Part shown: positions 29,996-38,328 of the stretch, in pieces
Layout: the number at the start of each line of letters is the position of its first letter
How positions within the stretch are numbered: position 1 is the first letter of the stretch
NCBI GenBank assembly: GCA_963709555.1
Contig: CAVPWR010000006.1
Location: forward strand, 154,313-218,312
Reading direction: 5' to 3'
DNA length: 64,000 nt
From: Sulfurisoma sp963709555
Lineage (GTDB): Bacteria; Pseudomonadota; Gammaproteobacteria; Burkholderiales; Rhodocyclaceae
Notes under the pieces: generated by a model
Seen by the model: only the letters and a program-made list of their open reading frames with translations
What the model was told of the DNA's origin: nothing
The model's database searches: none
Translations under genes and position numbers: made by a program

Positions 29996-31373
29996 GCTGT
30001 TTCTCCTCGATGGCGGCGACCACGCGTTCCATCCGCATGAAGCGCGAACCTTTTACCAGCACGGTCGTGTCGCCGCCCAGCTCGGGCCTGAGGGCCGCGA
30101 TCAGCGCCTCGACGCTCTCGAAATGCCGCGCGCCCTCGCCGAAGTTGTGCGCCGCGTCGGCCGACAGCGCGCCGAGCGCGAACAGCCGCTCGATGCCGCG
30201 GCTCTTGGCATGGCCGCCGATCTCGTCGTGGAACTGCGCCGCCGCCTCACCGACCTCGCCCATGTCGCCCATCACCAGGATGCGCCTGCCCGGCACGCCG
30301 GCCAGCACGTCGATGGCCGCGCGCATCGAGTCGGGGTTGGCGTTGTAGGTGTCGTCGATCAGCGTCGCACCATTCAGTCCGGCGCGACGTTGCAGCCGAC
30401 CCTTGACGCCGGCATAGTCGGCCAGCGCGCCGGCGATCGTCTCCAGCGGTACGCCGGCGGCCAGGCAGGCGGCGGTCGCAGCCAGCGCATTGCGGGCATT
30501 GTGTTCGCCCGGCACGGCGAGCTCGACCTCGATGCTTGCCGTCGGCGTGGCGATGTTCAGCACGCCGCCGAAGCACTCATTTTTCCTATTGGGCTGCCAC
30601 TGCCCGCGCACATCCGCCGCCGCGGCGAAACCGAATCCGACGATCGCACGCGGACTGGCCAGCGAGCGCCAGAGCCCGGCCTGCGGGTCGTCGGCATTGA
30701 GCACCGCCACGCCGTCCGCAGCCAGCCCTTCGAAGATCTCGCCCTTGGCGCGCGCCACTTCGGTCAGCGTGCCCAACCCTTCGAGGTGCGCGCGCTGGGC
30801 GTTGTTCACCAGCGCCACCGTCGGCCGCGCCAGCCGGGTCAGGTAGGCGATCTCGCCCGGATGGTTCATGCCCATCTCGATCACGGCGGCGCGATGCCCG
30901 TCGCGCAGCTTGAGCAGCGTCAGCGGCAGGCCGATGTCGTTGTTGAAGTTGCCCTGGGTCGCCAGCACGGCGCCTTCGCCAAACTGCGCGCCGAGATGAC
31001 GGCGCAGGATCGCCGCGCACATTTCCTTGACCGTGGTCTTGCCGTTGCTGCCGGTGATGCCGAGCAGCGGGATGGCGTAGCGGCTGCGCCAGTGCGCGGC
31101 CAGCTGGCCCAGCGCCTCGCGCGTGTCGATGACGGGAATCAGCGGCAGGTCGGGATTCGCCGCCGCCCAGCCGCGCTCGACCATCGCGCCCGCCGCGCCG
31201 GCCGCGAGAACCTCGCGCACGTAATCGTGGCCATCGAAGCGCTCGCCCCTGAGCGCGACGAACAGCATGCCCGGCGTCACGGCACGGGAATCGGTGCCGA
31301 CGGAAAGGAATTCGGCATCGGCGCCCTGATGCGGGACGCCGAGCGAAGCCGCCGCTTGTGATAGGCGCATCAT
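29985..31373 (-). CDS. murF: UDP-MurNAc-tripeptide--D-Ala-D-Ala ligase MurF
   Basis: ~462 residues. Adds D-Ala-D-Ala to UDP-MurNAc-tripeptide. DSRAVTPGMLFVALRGERFDGHDY, LLGITGSNGKTTVKEMCAAILRR (P-loop), GNFNNDIGLPLTLL, EMGMNHPGEIAYL, NNAQRAHLEGLG, NARNALAATAA and IDDTYNANPDSMRAAIDVL are conserved. Two adjacent ATGs (31373 and 31370) can start it. As given, the frame is continuous with murE, so one 879-residue reading frame covers most of murE plus murF. The normal arrangement would be murE ending in TGA that overlaps the murF ATG, and such a TGA is visible in the adjacent frame. Confidence 0.94.
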   Translation of the reverse strand: MMRLSQAAASLGVPHQGADAEFLSVGTDSRAVTPGMLFVALRGERFDGHDYVREVLAAGAAGAMVERGWAAANPDLPLIPVIDTREALGQLAAHWRSRYAIPLLGITGSNGKTTVKEMCAAILRRHLGAQFGEGAVLATQGNFNNDIGLPLTLLKLRDGHRAAVIEMGMNHPGEIAYLTRLARPTVALVNNAQRAHLEGLGTLTEVARAKGEIFEGLAADGVAVLNADDPQAGLWRSLASPRAIVGFGFAAAADVRGQWQPNRKNECFGGVLNIATPTASIEVELAVPGEHNARNALAATAACLAAGVPLETIAGALADYAGVKGRLQRRAGLNGATLIDDTYNANPDSMRAAIDVLAGVPGRRILVMGDMGEVGEAAAQFHDEIGGHAKSRGIERLFALGALSADAAHNFGEGARHFESVEALIAALRPELGGDTTVLVKGSRFMRMERVVAAIEEKQHAA

Positions 31374-32917
31374 GGCTGACGCCGTCCCCTGTTGGCGGCG
31401 GATCCGGGCGCGTCCCGCCAGCGCCGACTTTGCGGCTTCGACATCGGAGAAGGCATGGCGCACGCCGGCAATCTCCTGGTAGGGTTCGTGGCCCTTGCCG
31501 GCAAGCAGCACGACGTCGCGGACATCGGCCTCCAGCACCGCCACCTCGATGGCCGCGGCACGGTCGGGTTCGACCTCGGGTCTCACTTTCATGCCGACGA
31601 GGATCGCCGCGATGATGGCCTCCGGCGACTCGGAACGCGGATTGTCGCTGGTGACGATCACGCGGTCGGCCAGCCGTTCGGCGATCGCGCCCATCTGCGG
31701 CCGCTTGCCGGCATCGCGGTCGCCGCCGCAGCCGAAGACGCAGACGAGTTTGCCGCCACGCGCCTGCGCGGTCTCGCGCAGCGTCGCCAGCGCCTTGTCC
31801 AGCGCATCGGGCGAGTGGGCGTAATCGACCACCACCAGCGGCTCATGCACCCCGCCCAGCGCCTGCATCCGTCCCGGCGGCGGCTGCAGCCGCGGCAGCA
31901 CCTCGGCGATGTCGGCGAGCTTCTCGTCGCCGGCCAGGAGCGCGCCGATCACGGCCAGCAGGTTGGAGGCGTTGAAGCGGCCGATCAGCGGCGCCGAGCA
32001 GCGCACGCCGTCGAGTTCGAAGGCCAGCCCGGTCGCGGTCATTGCCAGATTGCGCGCGGCCAGCACCTGGTCGGCTCCGGCGCGATCTTCGAGCGTGTAG
32101 CCGATGGTGCGGACGCGGCCCTGCAAACGGGCAGCGAGTTCGCGGCCGAAGGCGTCGTCGAGGTTGATCACCGCCGCGCCGAGTCCGTCCGTCTCGAACA
32201 GCCGGGCCTTGGCCGCGCCATACGACTCCATGCTGCCGTGGTACTCGAGGTGGTCGCGGGTGAGGTTGGTGAACACGGCGACGTCGAAATTCACGCCATT
32301 GACGCGTCCCTGGTCGAGGCCGATCGACGACACTTCCATGGCGCAGGCGACGGCGCCCTGTTCGAGGTAGCCGGCCAGGGCGCGATGCAGCGCGATCGCA
32401 TCGGGCGTGGTGTTGGCGCTTTCCGCCAGCGCACCCGGGAAGCCGTTGCCCAGCGTGCCGACGACGGCACACTTGCAGTCCCAGGCGTTCATGGCCTGGG
32501 CGATCCATTGCGAGATCGAAGTCTTGCCGTTGGTGCCGGTGACGCCGGCCAGCCACAGCCGCTCCGAGGGACGGCCGTAGACCAGATGGGCGATGTCGCC
32601 CGCGAGCAGGTCGAGGCGCTCCACCTCGAAGAGTGGCGTCCCGCCATCCGCTACGGCGAGCGCAGAGCGTCTCTTGCTCGACCGCCTTGTAGCGCAGTTG
32701 CTTCATCACAGCCGACTTTTCCCCCGGCCTCGGCGAGTACCGCCGCCGCCCCACGCTCGACCGCGGCGGCGATGTAGTCGCGGCCGTCTACACAGTGGCC
32801 CTTGATGGCGACGAAGACGTCACCCGTCTGCACGGCGCGCGAGTCGGCGCACAGGCTGGTCACCTTCACCCCTTGCCGTTCCAATTGTTCGAGGATCGCC
32901 ATGGCCGCGCCGCTCAC
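31371..32917 (-). CDS. murE: UDP-MurNAc-L-Ala-D-Glu:meso-diaminopimelate ligase MurE (disrupted N-terminal region)
   Basis: Adds meso-DAP. The N terminus starts at GTG 32917, which overlaps the ftsI stop (GTGA): VSGAAMAILEQLERQ, SLCADSRAVQTGDVFVAIKG, YIAAAVERGAAAVLAEA. After a disturbed stretch at 32640-32720 the rest continues in another frame: VYGRPSERLWLAGVTGTNGKTSISQW, MEVSSIGLDQGRVNGV, FTNLTRDHLEYHG, KARLFETDG, VVDYAHSPDALDKAL, VFGCGGDRDAGKRPQMG and TSDNPRSESPEAII (DNPR, meso-DAP specificity). The C-terminal stop is lost at the repeat-bearing junction with murF. The disturbed stretch looks like a split 17-mer with about 64 bases in its middle. Confidence 0.9.
31380..31431 (+). repeat. 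Composite repeat at the murE-murF junction
   Basis: Boxes in order on the plus strand: CGCCGTCCCC (31380-31389), GGCGGATCCGG (31397-31407), CGTCCCGCCAGCGCCG (31411-31426) and then ACTTT. The 17-mer core is 31416-31431 with one T fewer. The first three boxes match the trpC insertion with similar spacing. In the murE direction it encodes the terminal SALAGRARIRRQQGTASA, which reads through into murF. Confidence 0.65.
32638..32720 (+). repeat. Split dispersed-repeat copy inside murE
   Basis: GTCCCGCCA (32638-32646) and GCCGACTTTT (32711-32720) are the two ends of the extended 17-mer, separated by 64 bases. The intervening DNA contains ATCCGCTACGGCGAG; its complement includes CGTAGCGGAT, and a similar CGTAGCGGTAT lies beside the trpC copy. 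The murE frame changes across this segment. Confidence 0.45.
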
Positions 32918-34638
32918 CGGATTTCCTTGGGCACGGCCGCCATCTGCAACGGCTTCAGCGGTGCGTCCGGCGCCACGCCCAGCGTGCGCAGGCCGCCGGC
33001 CATGACCTGCGCGAACACCGGGGCGGCGACATCGCCACCGTAATGCACCTTGCCGCCGGGCTCGTCGATCATCACGGCAACGATCAGCCGCGGGTCGGAG
33101 GCCGGGGCGAAGCCGACGAAGGACGACACGTACTTGTCGGCATAGGCGCCACCCTCGATCTTGTGCGCCGTGCCGGTCTTGCCGGCGACGCGGTAGCCGG
33201 GGATTTGCGCCTTGGGCGCGGTACCGCCCGGCAACACGGCGAGTTCGAGCATGGCACGGACTTCGCGCGCGGTCTGGGCGGAGAAGACGCCCTGGCCCAT
33301 CGTCGCGCCGGCATCCAGCCGCGTCAGCGAAAGGGGGGCGAGGTCGCCATCGCGGGCGAAAGCCATGTAGGCCCGCGCCAGCTGGATCAGCGTCACCGAA
33401 ATGCCATGGCCGTAGGACATGGTGGCCTGCTCGATGGGCCGCCAGTTCTTCGCCGGACGCAGGCGGCCGCCGACCTCGCCGGGAAACCCGAGCTTGAGCG
33501 GTTGACCGAAACCCATGCTGTCGAACATGGCCCACATCTCCTGCGGCGGGAAGGTCAGGGCGATCTTGGAAATGCCGACGTTGGACGATTTCTGGATCAC
33601 CTCCGCCACCGTCAGCACGCCATGGGCATGGGCATCGGAAATCGTCGCCGAACCGATGGTGAGCTTGCCCGGCGCGGTCTGGATCGGGGTGTCGAAGCGG
33701 AACTTGCCTTTATCCAGCGCCAATGCGGCGGTGAAGGGCTTCATGGTCGAACCCGGCTCGAAAGTGTCGGTGAAGGCGCGGTTGCGCAACTGCGCACCGG
33801 CGAGCTTGACGCGGTTGTTCGGGTTGTAGGTTGGCAGGTTGGCCAGCGCCAGAACTTCACCGCTCTTGGCATCGAGGACGACGATGCCGCCGGCCTTGGC
33901 CTTGTTGTCGGTGATGGCCTGCTTCAGATGCGAGTAGGCCAGGTACTGGATCTTGGAGTCCAGCGCGAGGCTGACATCGCGGCCCTCGACCGGCGACTTG
34001 ATGCTTTCGACATCCTCGACGATCTGGCCGCGGCGGTCCTTGATCACGCGGCGCGAGCCGGGTTTGCCGGAAAGCTCCTGGTTCAGCGCCAGCTCGACGC
34101 CCTCCTGGCCGGCATCCTCGACGCCGGTGAAGCCGATGACGTGCGCCATGACGTCGCCGGCCGGGTAGTAACGGCGGTATTCGCGCTGCTGGTGAATGCC
34201 CGGCAGGTCGAGCGCGGCGATGCGGTCGGCCTGTTCCGGCGGAATCTGGCGCTTGAGGAAGACGAAGTCCTTCTCCGAGGACAGCTTGCGGTTGAGTTCG
34301 CGCACCTCCATGTCGAGCAGAGGCGCCAGCGCGCGCGACTGGGCCGGAGACAGCCTGGCGTCCTCGGGGATGGCCCAGACCGATTTCACCGGCGTGCTCA
34401 CCGCCAGCACGTCGCCATGGCGATCGAGAATGCGGCCGCGCGTCGCCGAAATCTCGATGACGCGCTCGTAGCGCGACTCGCCCTTCTTCTGCAGGAAGTC
34501 GTTGTGGATGCCCTGCAGGAAGAGCGAACGGCCGATCAGTGCGGCGAAGGCCGCCAGCAGCAGGCCTTGCAACAGCCTGGCGCGCCAGGCCGGCAGCGGC
34601 TGGGACAACAGGGGGCTGTGGGCGAACTTGAGTCTCAC
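32914..34638 (-). CDS. ftsI: Peptidoglycan transpeptidase FtsI (PBP3)
   Basis: 574 residues from GTG 34638, which overlaps the ftsL stop (GTGA). One membrane segment (RARLLQGLLLAAFAALIGRSLFL) precedes the dimerisation domain (SATRGRILDRHGDVLAVS) and the transpeptidase domain. The latter has FEPGSTMKPFTAALAL (STMK nucleophile), KSSNVGISKIAL (SSN), YGHGISVTLIQLARAY and YRVAGKTGTAHK (KTGT). It cross-links septal peptidoglycan with FtsW. No frameshift. Confidence 0.96.
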   Translation of the reverse strand: MRLKFAHSPLLSQPLPAWRARLLQGLLLAAFAALIGRSLFLQGIHNDFLQKKGESRYERVIEISATRGRILDRHGDVLAVSTPVKSVWAIPEDARLSPAQSRALAPLLDMEVRELNRKLSSEKDFVFLKRQIPPEQADRIAALDLPGIHQQREYRRYYPAGDVMAHVIGFTGVEDAGQEGVELALNQELSGKPGSRRVIKDRRGQIVEDVESIKSPVEGRDVSLALDSKIQYLAYSHLKQAITDNKAKAGGIVVLDAKSGEVLALANLPTYNPNNRVKLAGAQLRNRAFTDTFEPGSTMKPFTAALALDKGKFRFDTPIQTAPGKLTIGSATISDAHAHGVLTVAEVIQKSSNVGISKIALTFPPQEMWAMFDSMGFGQPLKLGFPGEVGGRLRPAKNWRPIEQATMSYGHGISVTLIQLARAYMAFARDGDLAPLSLTRLDAGATMGQGVFSAQTAREVRAMLELAVLPGGTAPKAQIPGYRVAGKTGTAHKIEGGAYADKYVSSFVGFAPASDPRLIVAVMIDEPGGKVHYGGDVAAPVFAQVMAGGLRTLGVAPDAPLKPLQMAAVPKEIR

Positions 34639-34898
34639 TGCGCCTCTACCGAAATGATGCGGCCGGCAGCGGGCGGGCGCATGGCCAGCTTGTCGCGGGC
34701 GATCTTCTCGACCCGGGCATGGTTGGCCCAGGTACTCTGCTCCAGCTGCAACTGGCTCCACTCGATATCGAGTTCGCGCATGCGCTTCTGCTCGTTTTCG
34801 AGACCGATGAAGAGCTTGCGCGCGCGGTGGCTCGACGACACGGCCGCCAGCGCGAAGATCACGGCAACCAGCAGCAGGATCAGGTTCAGGCGGGCCAT
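34635..34898 (-). CDS. ftsL: Cell division protein FtsL
   Basis: 87 residues. One N-terminal membrane helix (LNLILLLVAVIFALAAVSS) is followed by a periplasmic coiled coil (ARKLFIGLENEQKRMRELDIEWSQLQLEQSTWANHARVEKIARDKL). The last part is the LxxxHxRVEKIAR-type motif common to FtsL. Forms the FtsQLB complex. It starts at ATG 34898, two bases after the rsmH stop, and overlaps ftsI. Confidence 0.93.
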   Translation of the reverse strand: MARLNLILLLVAVIFALAAVSSSHRARKLFIGLENEQKRMRELDIEWSQLQLEQSTWANHARVEKIARDKLAMRPPAAGRIISVEAQ

Positions 34899-34900
34899 GG

Positions 34901-35821
34901 CTAAACCTTTTCGGCCACGCGCATCACCGCGCTACGCGCGCGCGGATTGGCCGCCACTTCCGCCGCCGCTGGCCGCACCGCCTTGCCGACCAGGCGCAAC
35001 CGCACCGGCGGCAGATCGGCCGCGCGCACCGGCACGCCCTTCGGCGGCTGGCGCGGCGTGGCCTCGTCGCGCAGGAAGCGCTTGACGATGCGGTCTTCGA
35101 GGGAGTGGAAACTGATCACCACCAATCGGCCTCCGGGCGCCAGATGTTCGACGCACTGCGGCAGGACTAGCGACAGCTCCTCAAGCTCCCGATTGACGTA
35201 AATCCGTAGAGCTTGAAAGCTGCGCGTCGCCGGGTGCTGGCCCGGCTCGCGCGTGCGGACGGCTTGCGCCACGAGCGCGGCAAGTTGTCGTGTCCCTGAA
35301 ATACTGTGTTCGCACCGAGCAGCAACAACCGCCTTTGCAATCGCATGAGCAAACCGTTCTTCGCCATAGTCCCTTATTACCTCCTCGATTTCCCGCTCAT
35401 CGGCCCGCGCCAGAAAATCCGCCGCGGTCTCCCCCCTCGTCGTATCCATGCGCATGTCCAGCGGCGCATCGAAACGAAAACTCATTCCCCGGCTGGCATC
35501 GTCCAGTTGCGGCGACGACACCCCCAGGTCCAGCAGCACGCCATCCACCTGCGCCCAGCCGCGCGCAGCGAGCACCGTTCCGAGCTCGCTGAAGGGCGCA
35601 TGGACGATGGCAAAGCGTTTGTCCGAGATTTCCGTGGCAGCCTGTACCGCGCCTGGATCGCGATCCAGCGCCAGCAGCTGTCCTGCCGGCCCCAGCCGGC
35701 GCAGGATCTCGCGGCTGTGGCCACCGCGACCGAAGGTCGCATCGGCGTAGCAGCCCTCCGGTTTCACCACCAGCGCCTCCACGGCTTCTTTCAGGAGGAC
35801 GCTGACGTGACACCGGGTCAC
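34901..35821 (-). CDS. rsmH: 16S rRNA (cytosine1402-N4)-methyltransferase RsmH
   Basis: 306 residues. HVSVLLKEAVEALVVKPEGCYADATFGRGGHSREIL (SAM-binding loop), LLDLGVSSPQLDDASRGMSF, DMRMDTTRGETAADFLA, RIYVNRELEEL and LVVISFHSLEDRIVKRF are conserved. Methylates the 30S P-site base C1402. It starts at GTG 35821, overlapping the mraZ stop (GTGA). No frameshift. Confidence 0.96.
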   Translation of the reverse strand: MTRCHVSVLLKEAVEALVVKPEGCYADATFGRGGHSREILRRLGPAGQLLALDRDPGAVQAATEISDKRFAIVHAPFSELGTVLAARGWAQVDGVLLDLGVSSPQLDDASRGMSFRFDAPLDMRMDTTRGETAADFLARADEREIEEVIRDYGEERFAHAIAKAVVAARCEHSISGTRQLAALVAQAVRTREPGQHPATRSFQALRIYVNRELEELSLVLPQCVEHLAPGGRLVVISFHSLEDRIVKRFLRDEATPRQPPKGVPVRAADLPPVRLRLVGKAVRPAAAEVAANPRARSAVMRVAEKV

Positions 35822-36264
35822 AGCGCCAGGTCCGCCAGACCTGGCGGCAACAGCTTGTCACCCTGGGCGAAGATCGCTTCCTGCTGCGTCTTCCAGCCAG
35901 CCTCCGACCAGATCTCGAAGCCGTTGCCCTGGCCTACCAGCCAGACACCCTTCTCCAATCCGGCGTATTGCCGCAACTCCGGCGGCAGTAGCAGGCGACC
36001 GGCAGCATCCATCTCGATGTCGACGGCGAAACCCACCAGCAGGCGCCGCAACATCGCGGACTGCACTTCGAGGCTGGGAGCGGCAAGGATCTTGGCGCGG
36101 ATCGGCTCCCACGCCGGCTCCGGATACAGCAGCAGGCAGCGATGCGGATGCGCGGTGAGGACCAGGCGGCCGTCGCCGGCCCTGGCCAGGGCGTCACGAT
36201 GCCGGGCCGGAATCGCCATCCGCCCTTTCGCATCGAGATTGAGTGCTGCCGCGCCCTGGAACAT
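35818..36264 (-). CDS. mraZ: Transcriptional regulator MraZ
   Basis: 148 residues from ATG 36264 (MFQGAAALNLDAKGRMAIPARHRDAL); an ATG four codons upstream is possible. Two AbrB/SpoVT-like MraZ half-domains are present: DAKGRMAIPARHR and DAAGRLLLPPELRQYAGLEKGVWLVGQG. MraZ represses its own dcw promoter by binding direct TGGG repeats, and three such boxes lie directly upstream. First gene of the cluster. Confidence 0.95.
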   Translation of the reverse strand: MFQGAAALNLDAKGRMAIPARHRDALARAGDGRLVLTAHPHRCLLLYPEPAWEPIRAKILAAPSLEVQSAMLRRLLVGFAVDIEMDAAGRLLLPPELRQYAGLEKGVWLVGQGNGFEIWSEAGWKTQQEAIFAQGDKLLPPGLADLAL

Positions 36265-36270
36265 CCAATT

Positions 36271-36300
36271 CCCCACTTTTCCCCACTTCTTCCCACTCTA
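36271..36300 (-). promoter_or_regulatory. MraZ operator: three GTGGG boxes at 10-bp spacing
   Basis: On the minus strand GTGGGAAGAA, GTGGGGAAAA and GTGGGG follow each other at 10-base intervals, just upstream of the mraZ start and directly after the -10 hexamer. TGGG repeats separated by about 5-6 bases are the known MraZ binding pattern, so this is very probably the autoregulatory site. Confidence 0.85.
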
Positions 36301-36323
36301 CGGACGTTTTTTTCCCGGGTCAA
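36295..36323 (-). promoter_or_regulatory. Sigma70-like promoter of the dcw cluster
   Basis: On the minus strand -35 TTGACC (36323-36318), 17-base spacer, -10 TAGAGT (36300-36295). It overlaps the first MraZ box, so MraZ binding would block open-complex formation or clearance. Confidence 0.7.
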
Positions 36324-36555
36324 GGAGAAATTGCGGGATTTTTCTGCCGCAACAAGGACTTAGGCTAACTTCAGGCGTAAATTCAAATAAATATAATCCT
36401 TAAAAAACAATACACATAGATTCGCAATCGAAAGTGAAGTCTTAACTCCAGAAGGCATCCGGGCAGGCGATTCCGGCCGCGGATCAGTGCGAACTTTCTG
36501 CGTAGCGGCCGGATGAGGTAGTAAAGTCCCAATTATTCCAACCGGGTGAAACGCC
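36324..36555. other. AT-rich intergenic region between mraZ and the EAL-HDOD gene
   Basis: The stretch from about 36360 to 36450 is strikingly AT-rich for this chromosome (AAATTCAAATAAATATAATC, CTTAAAAAACAATACACATA). It precedes both the dcw promoter and the divergent EAL-HDOD gene and may serve as an upstream activating or regulator-binding region. No gene or clear second promoter was resolved. Confidence 0.5.
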
Positions 36556-37791
36556 GTGACCCCGCTCCCTTCCGAGACCATCTTTCTCGGCCGTCAACCG
36601 ATACTCGATACCACGCGCGCCATCATCGGCTACGAGCTGCTGTTCCGGGCCCGCATCGATGACGAAACCGCGCAGTTCGATTCGGCGGCGAGTGCCACGG
36701 CGCAGGTCATCTGCACTGCCTTCACCGAATTCGGCATCGCCGCGGCCTTGCACGACCTCAAGGCCTTCGTCAATGTCGACCCCAGCTTCCTCGACTCCGA
36801 CGCCGTCGAAATGCTGCCCGCCGACCAGGTCGTGCTCGAGGTGGCGTCGCAGGCCAATGCGGGGACACTGGCCCGCTGCCTGGAGCTGCGCATGGGCGGC
36901 TATGAATTCGCCGTCGGACTGGATCCGGGTGCCCCCCTCCCGGCCGCCGCACTGCTCGACCTCTGCAGCTACATCAAGATCGACATTGCCCACGCCACGC
37001 CGGACCTGGTGGCCGCGGCGGTCGCCAAACTGGCCGGCCACGCGAAGAAGCTGCTCGCCGCAAAGGTCGAAACCACCGAGCAGGCCGATTGGTGCGCGCA
37101 GCAGGGGTTCCAGTATTTCCAGGGCTACTATTTCGCGCGACCGCTGATCGAGGAAGGCCGCAAGCTCGACCCGACCACCCAGGGCCTGCTGCGCATCGTC
37201 AATCTGGTGGCCAGCGATGTCGAAACCCGCGACATTGAAACCGCCTTCAAGGGCGACCCGGCGCTGACCATGAACCTGCTGCGTGTCGTCAATTCGGCGG
37301 CCATGGGCCTGCGCAGTCCCGTCGGCTCGATCGCCCAGGCGATCACCCTGCTCGGACGCCGCCAGCTCCTGCGCTGGCTGCACCTGCTGCTGTTCCGTGG
37401 CAGCGGCGGCAGCCTCGCCACCAACCCGCTAATGCTGCACGCCGCCATGCGCGGCCGCATGATCGAGCTGCTGGTGCAGCGCCGCTATCCGGGCCAACGG
37501 GCACTGCTCGACAGCGCCTTCATTGTCGGGGTGATGTCGATGATGCCGGCGGCGCTGCGCATACCGATGCGCGAAGTGTTGCAGCAGATCGCCCTCTCGC
37601 CCGAGGTCGCGGAAGCCGTCGGGGATTACGGCGGTCCCCTCGGGCAGCTGCTGTTGCTGATCGAATACTACGATGACAACAATATTCTCGGCTGCGAGCT
37701 GACGCTGGAACGCATCGGCGAGCTCAACCCGCACATGCTGAACACCTGCCTGATCGAAGTCCTGACCTGGATCCAGGGGCTGGACGCGTAA
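36556..37791 (+). CDS. Degenerate EAL domain plus HDOD domain protein
   Basis: 411 residues from GTG 36556. The N-terminal EAL-like domain is recognisable (IFLGRQPILDTTRAIIGYELLFRARI, FVNVDPSFLDSD, YIKIDIAHA, AAKVETTEQADWCAQQGFQYFQGYYFARP). However, the DDFGTG loop reads GLDPGAPLP, so cyclic-di-GMP hydrolysis is unlikely. The C-terminal HDOD domain (LLRIVNLVASDVETRDIETAFKGDPALTMNLLRVVNSAAMG, IAQAITLLGRRQLLRWLHLLLF) is a signalling output module. This is the YuxH/CdgJ layout, often tied to motility or surface behaviour. It is divergent from the dcw cluster. Confidence 0.88.
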   Translation: MTPLPSETIFLGRQPILDTTRAIIGYELLFRARIDDETAQFDSAASATAQVICTAFTEFGIAAALHDLKAFVNVDPSFLDSDAVEMLPADQVVLEVASQANAGTLARCLELRMGGYEFAVGLDPGAPLPAAALLDLCSYIKIDIAHATPDLVAAAVAKLAGHAKKLLAAKVETTEQADWCAQQGFQYFQGYYFARPLIEEGRKLDPTTQGLLRIVNLVASDVETRDIETAFKGDPALTMNLLRVVNSAAMGLRSPVGSIAQAITLLGRRQLLRWLHLLLFRGSGGSLATNPLMLHAAMRGRMIELLVQRRYPGQRALLDSAFIVGVMSMMPAALRIPMREVLQQIALSPEVAEAVGDYGGPLGQLLLLIEYYDDNNILGCELTLERIGELNPHMLNTCLIEVLTWIQGLDA

Positions 37792-37831
37792 TCCGTCCAG
37801 CGCGTCATGCCTGCGCTTATCGCAGTGACGC

Positions 37832-38233
37832 CTACATCACTTGAGAAAGACGGGAACCCAAGCGCAAATCGGTGGTGAGAATATGCTCGGTTAACCAACG
37901 CTCCAGAAATTCGATATGTTCATTTGCCACGGGCTTATCGGCTTGAAGGAGCTTCTGCTGCAGCTCCTTGGCGCTCTTGATCAATTCCCGGTGTTCCGCC
38001 TTGTGTTCATCGATTTCCGCATAACGATACTTCAGCATCAACCGCTCCTCGTGGCTGAAGTGCCAGACCGTACAGTTGATCAACTCCTCCAATGTCGCCG
38101 CAAGATATTCCGGGGACGCCCCTTCACTTACGGAGTGATTGAGAACATTGAAGATATTCACCAGCTTACGGTGATCTTCATCGATCTCGGCGACCCCGAC
38201 GCTGAGTATCTCGCTCCAGACTAGATCTTTCAC
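37832..38233 (-). CDS. Bacteriohemerythrin
   Basis: 133 residues with a four-helix hemerythrin fold and di-iron ligand pattern: VGVAEIDEDHRKLVNIFNVL (His), CTVWHFSHEERLML (His, His, Glu), EHKAEHRELI (His) and WLTEHILTTD (His, Asp). Binds O2 or senses oxygen or redox. It lies at the 3' side of the EAL-HDOD gene, convergent with a 40-base gap. Such proteins are common in microaerophilic and motile betaproteobacteria. Confidence 0.93.
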   Translation of the reverse strand: MKDLVWSEILSVGVAEIDEDHRKLVNIFNVLNHSVSEGASPEYLAATLEELINCTVWHFSHEERLMLKYRYAEIDEHKAEHRELIKSAKELQQKLLQADKPVANEHIEFLERWLTEHILTTDLRLGSRLSQVM

Positions 38234-38328
38234 AATCCTTCTCCTGTGTGGAATAACGAACCCCGGGCGCGGATTGAATCACATGGATTGCAGTGCGCGC
38301 GTAACCCGCCGATGCATGAAGCAGAGAA

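Noticed and set aside
32650..32720. Small open frame beginning MKQLRYKAVEQETL within murE
   Set aside because: It lies in the disturbed murE segment, has no ribosome site and runs into shadow sequence.
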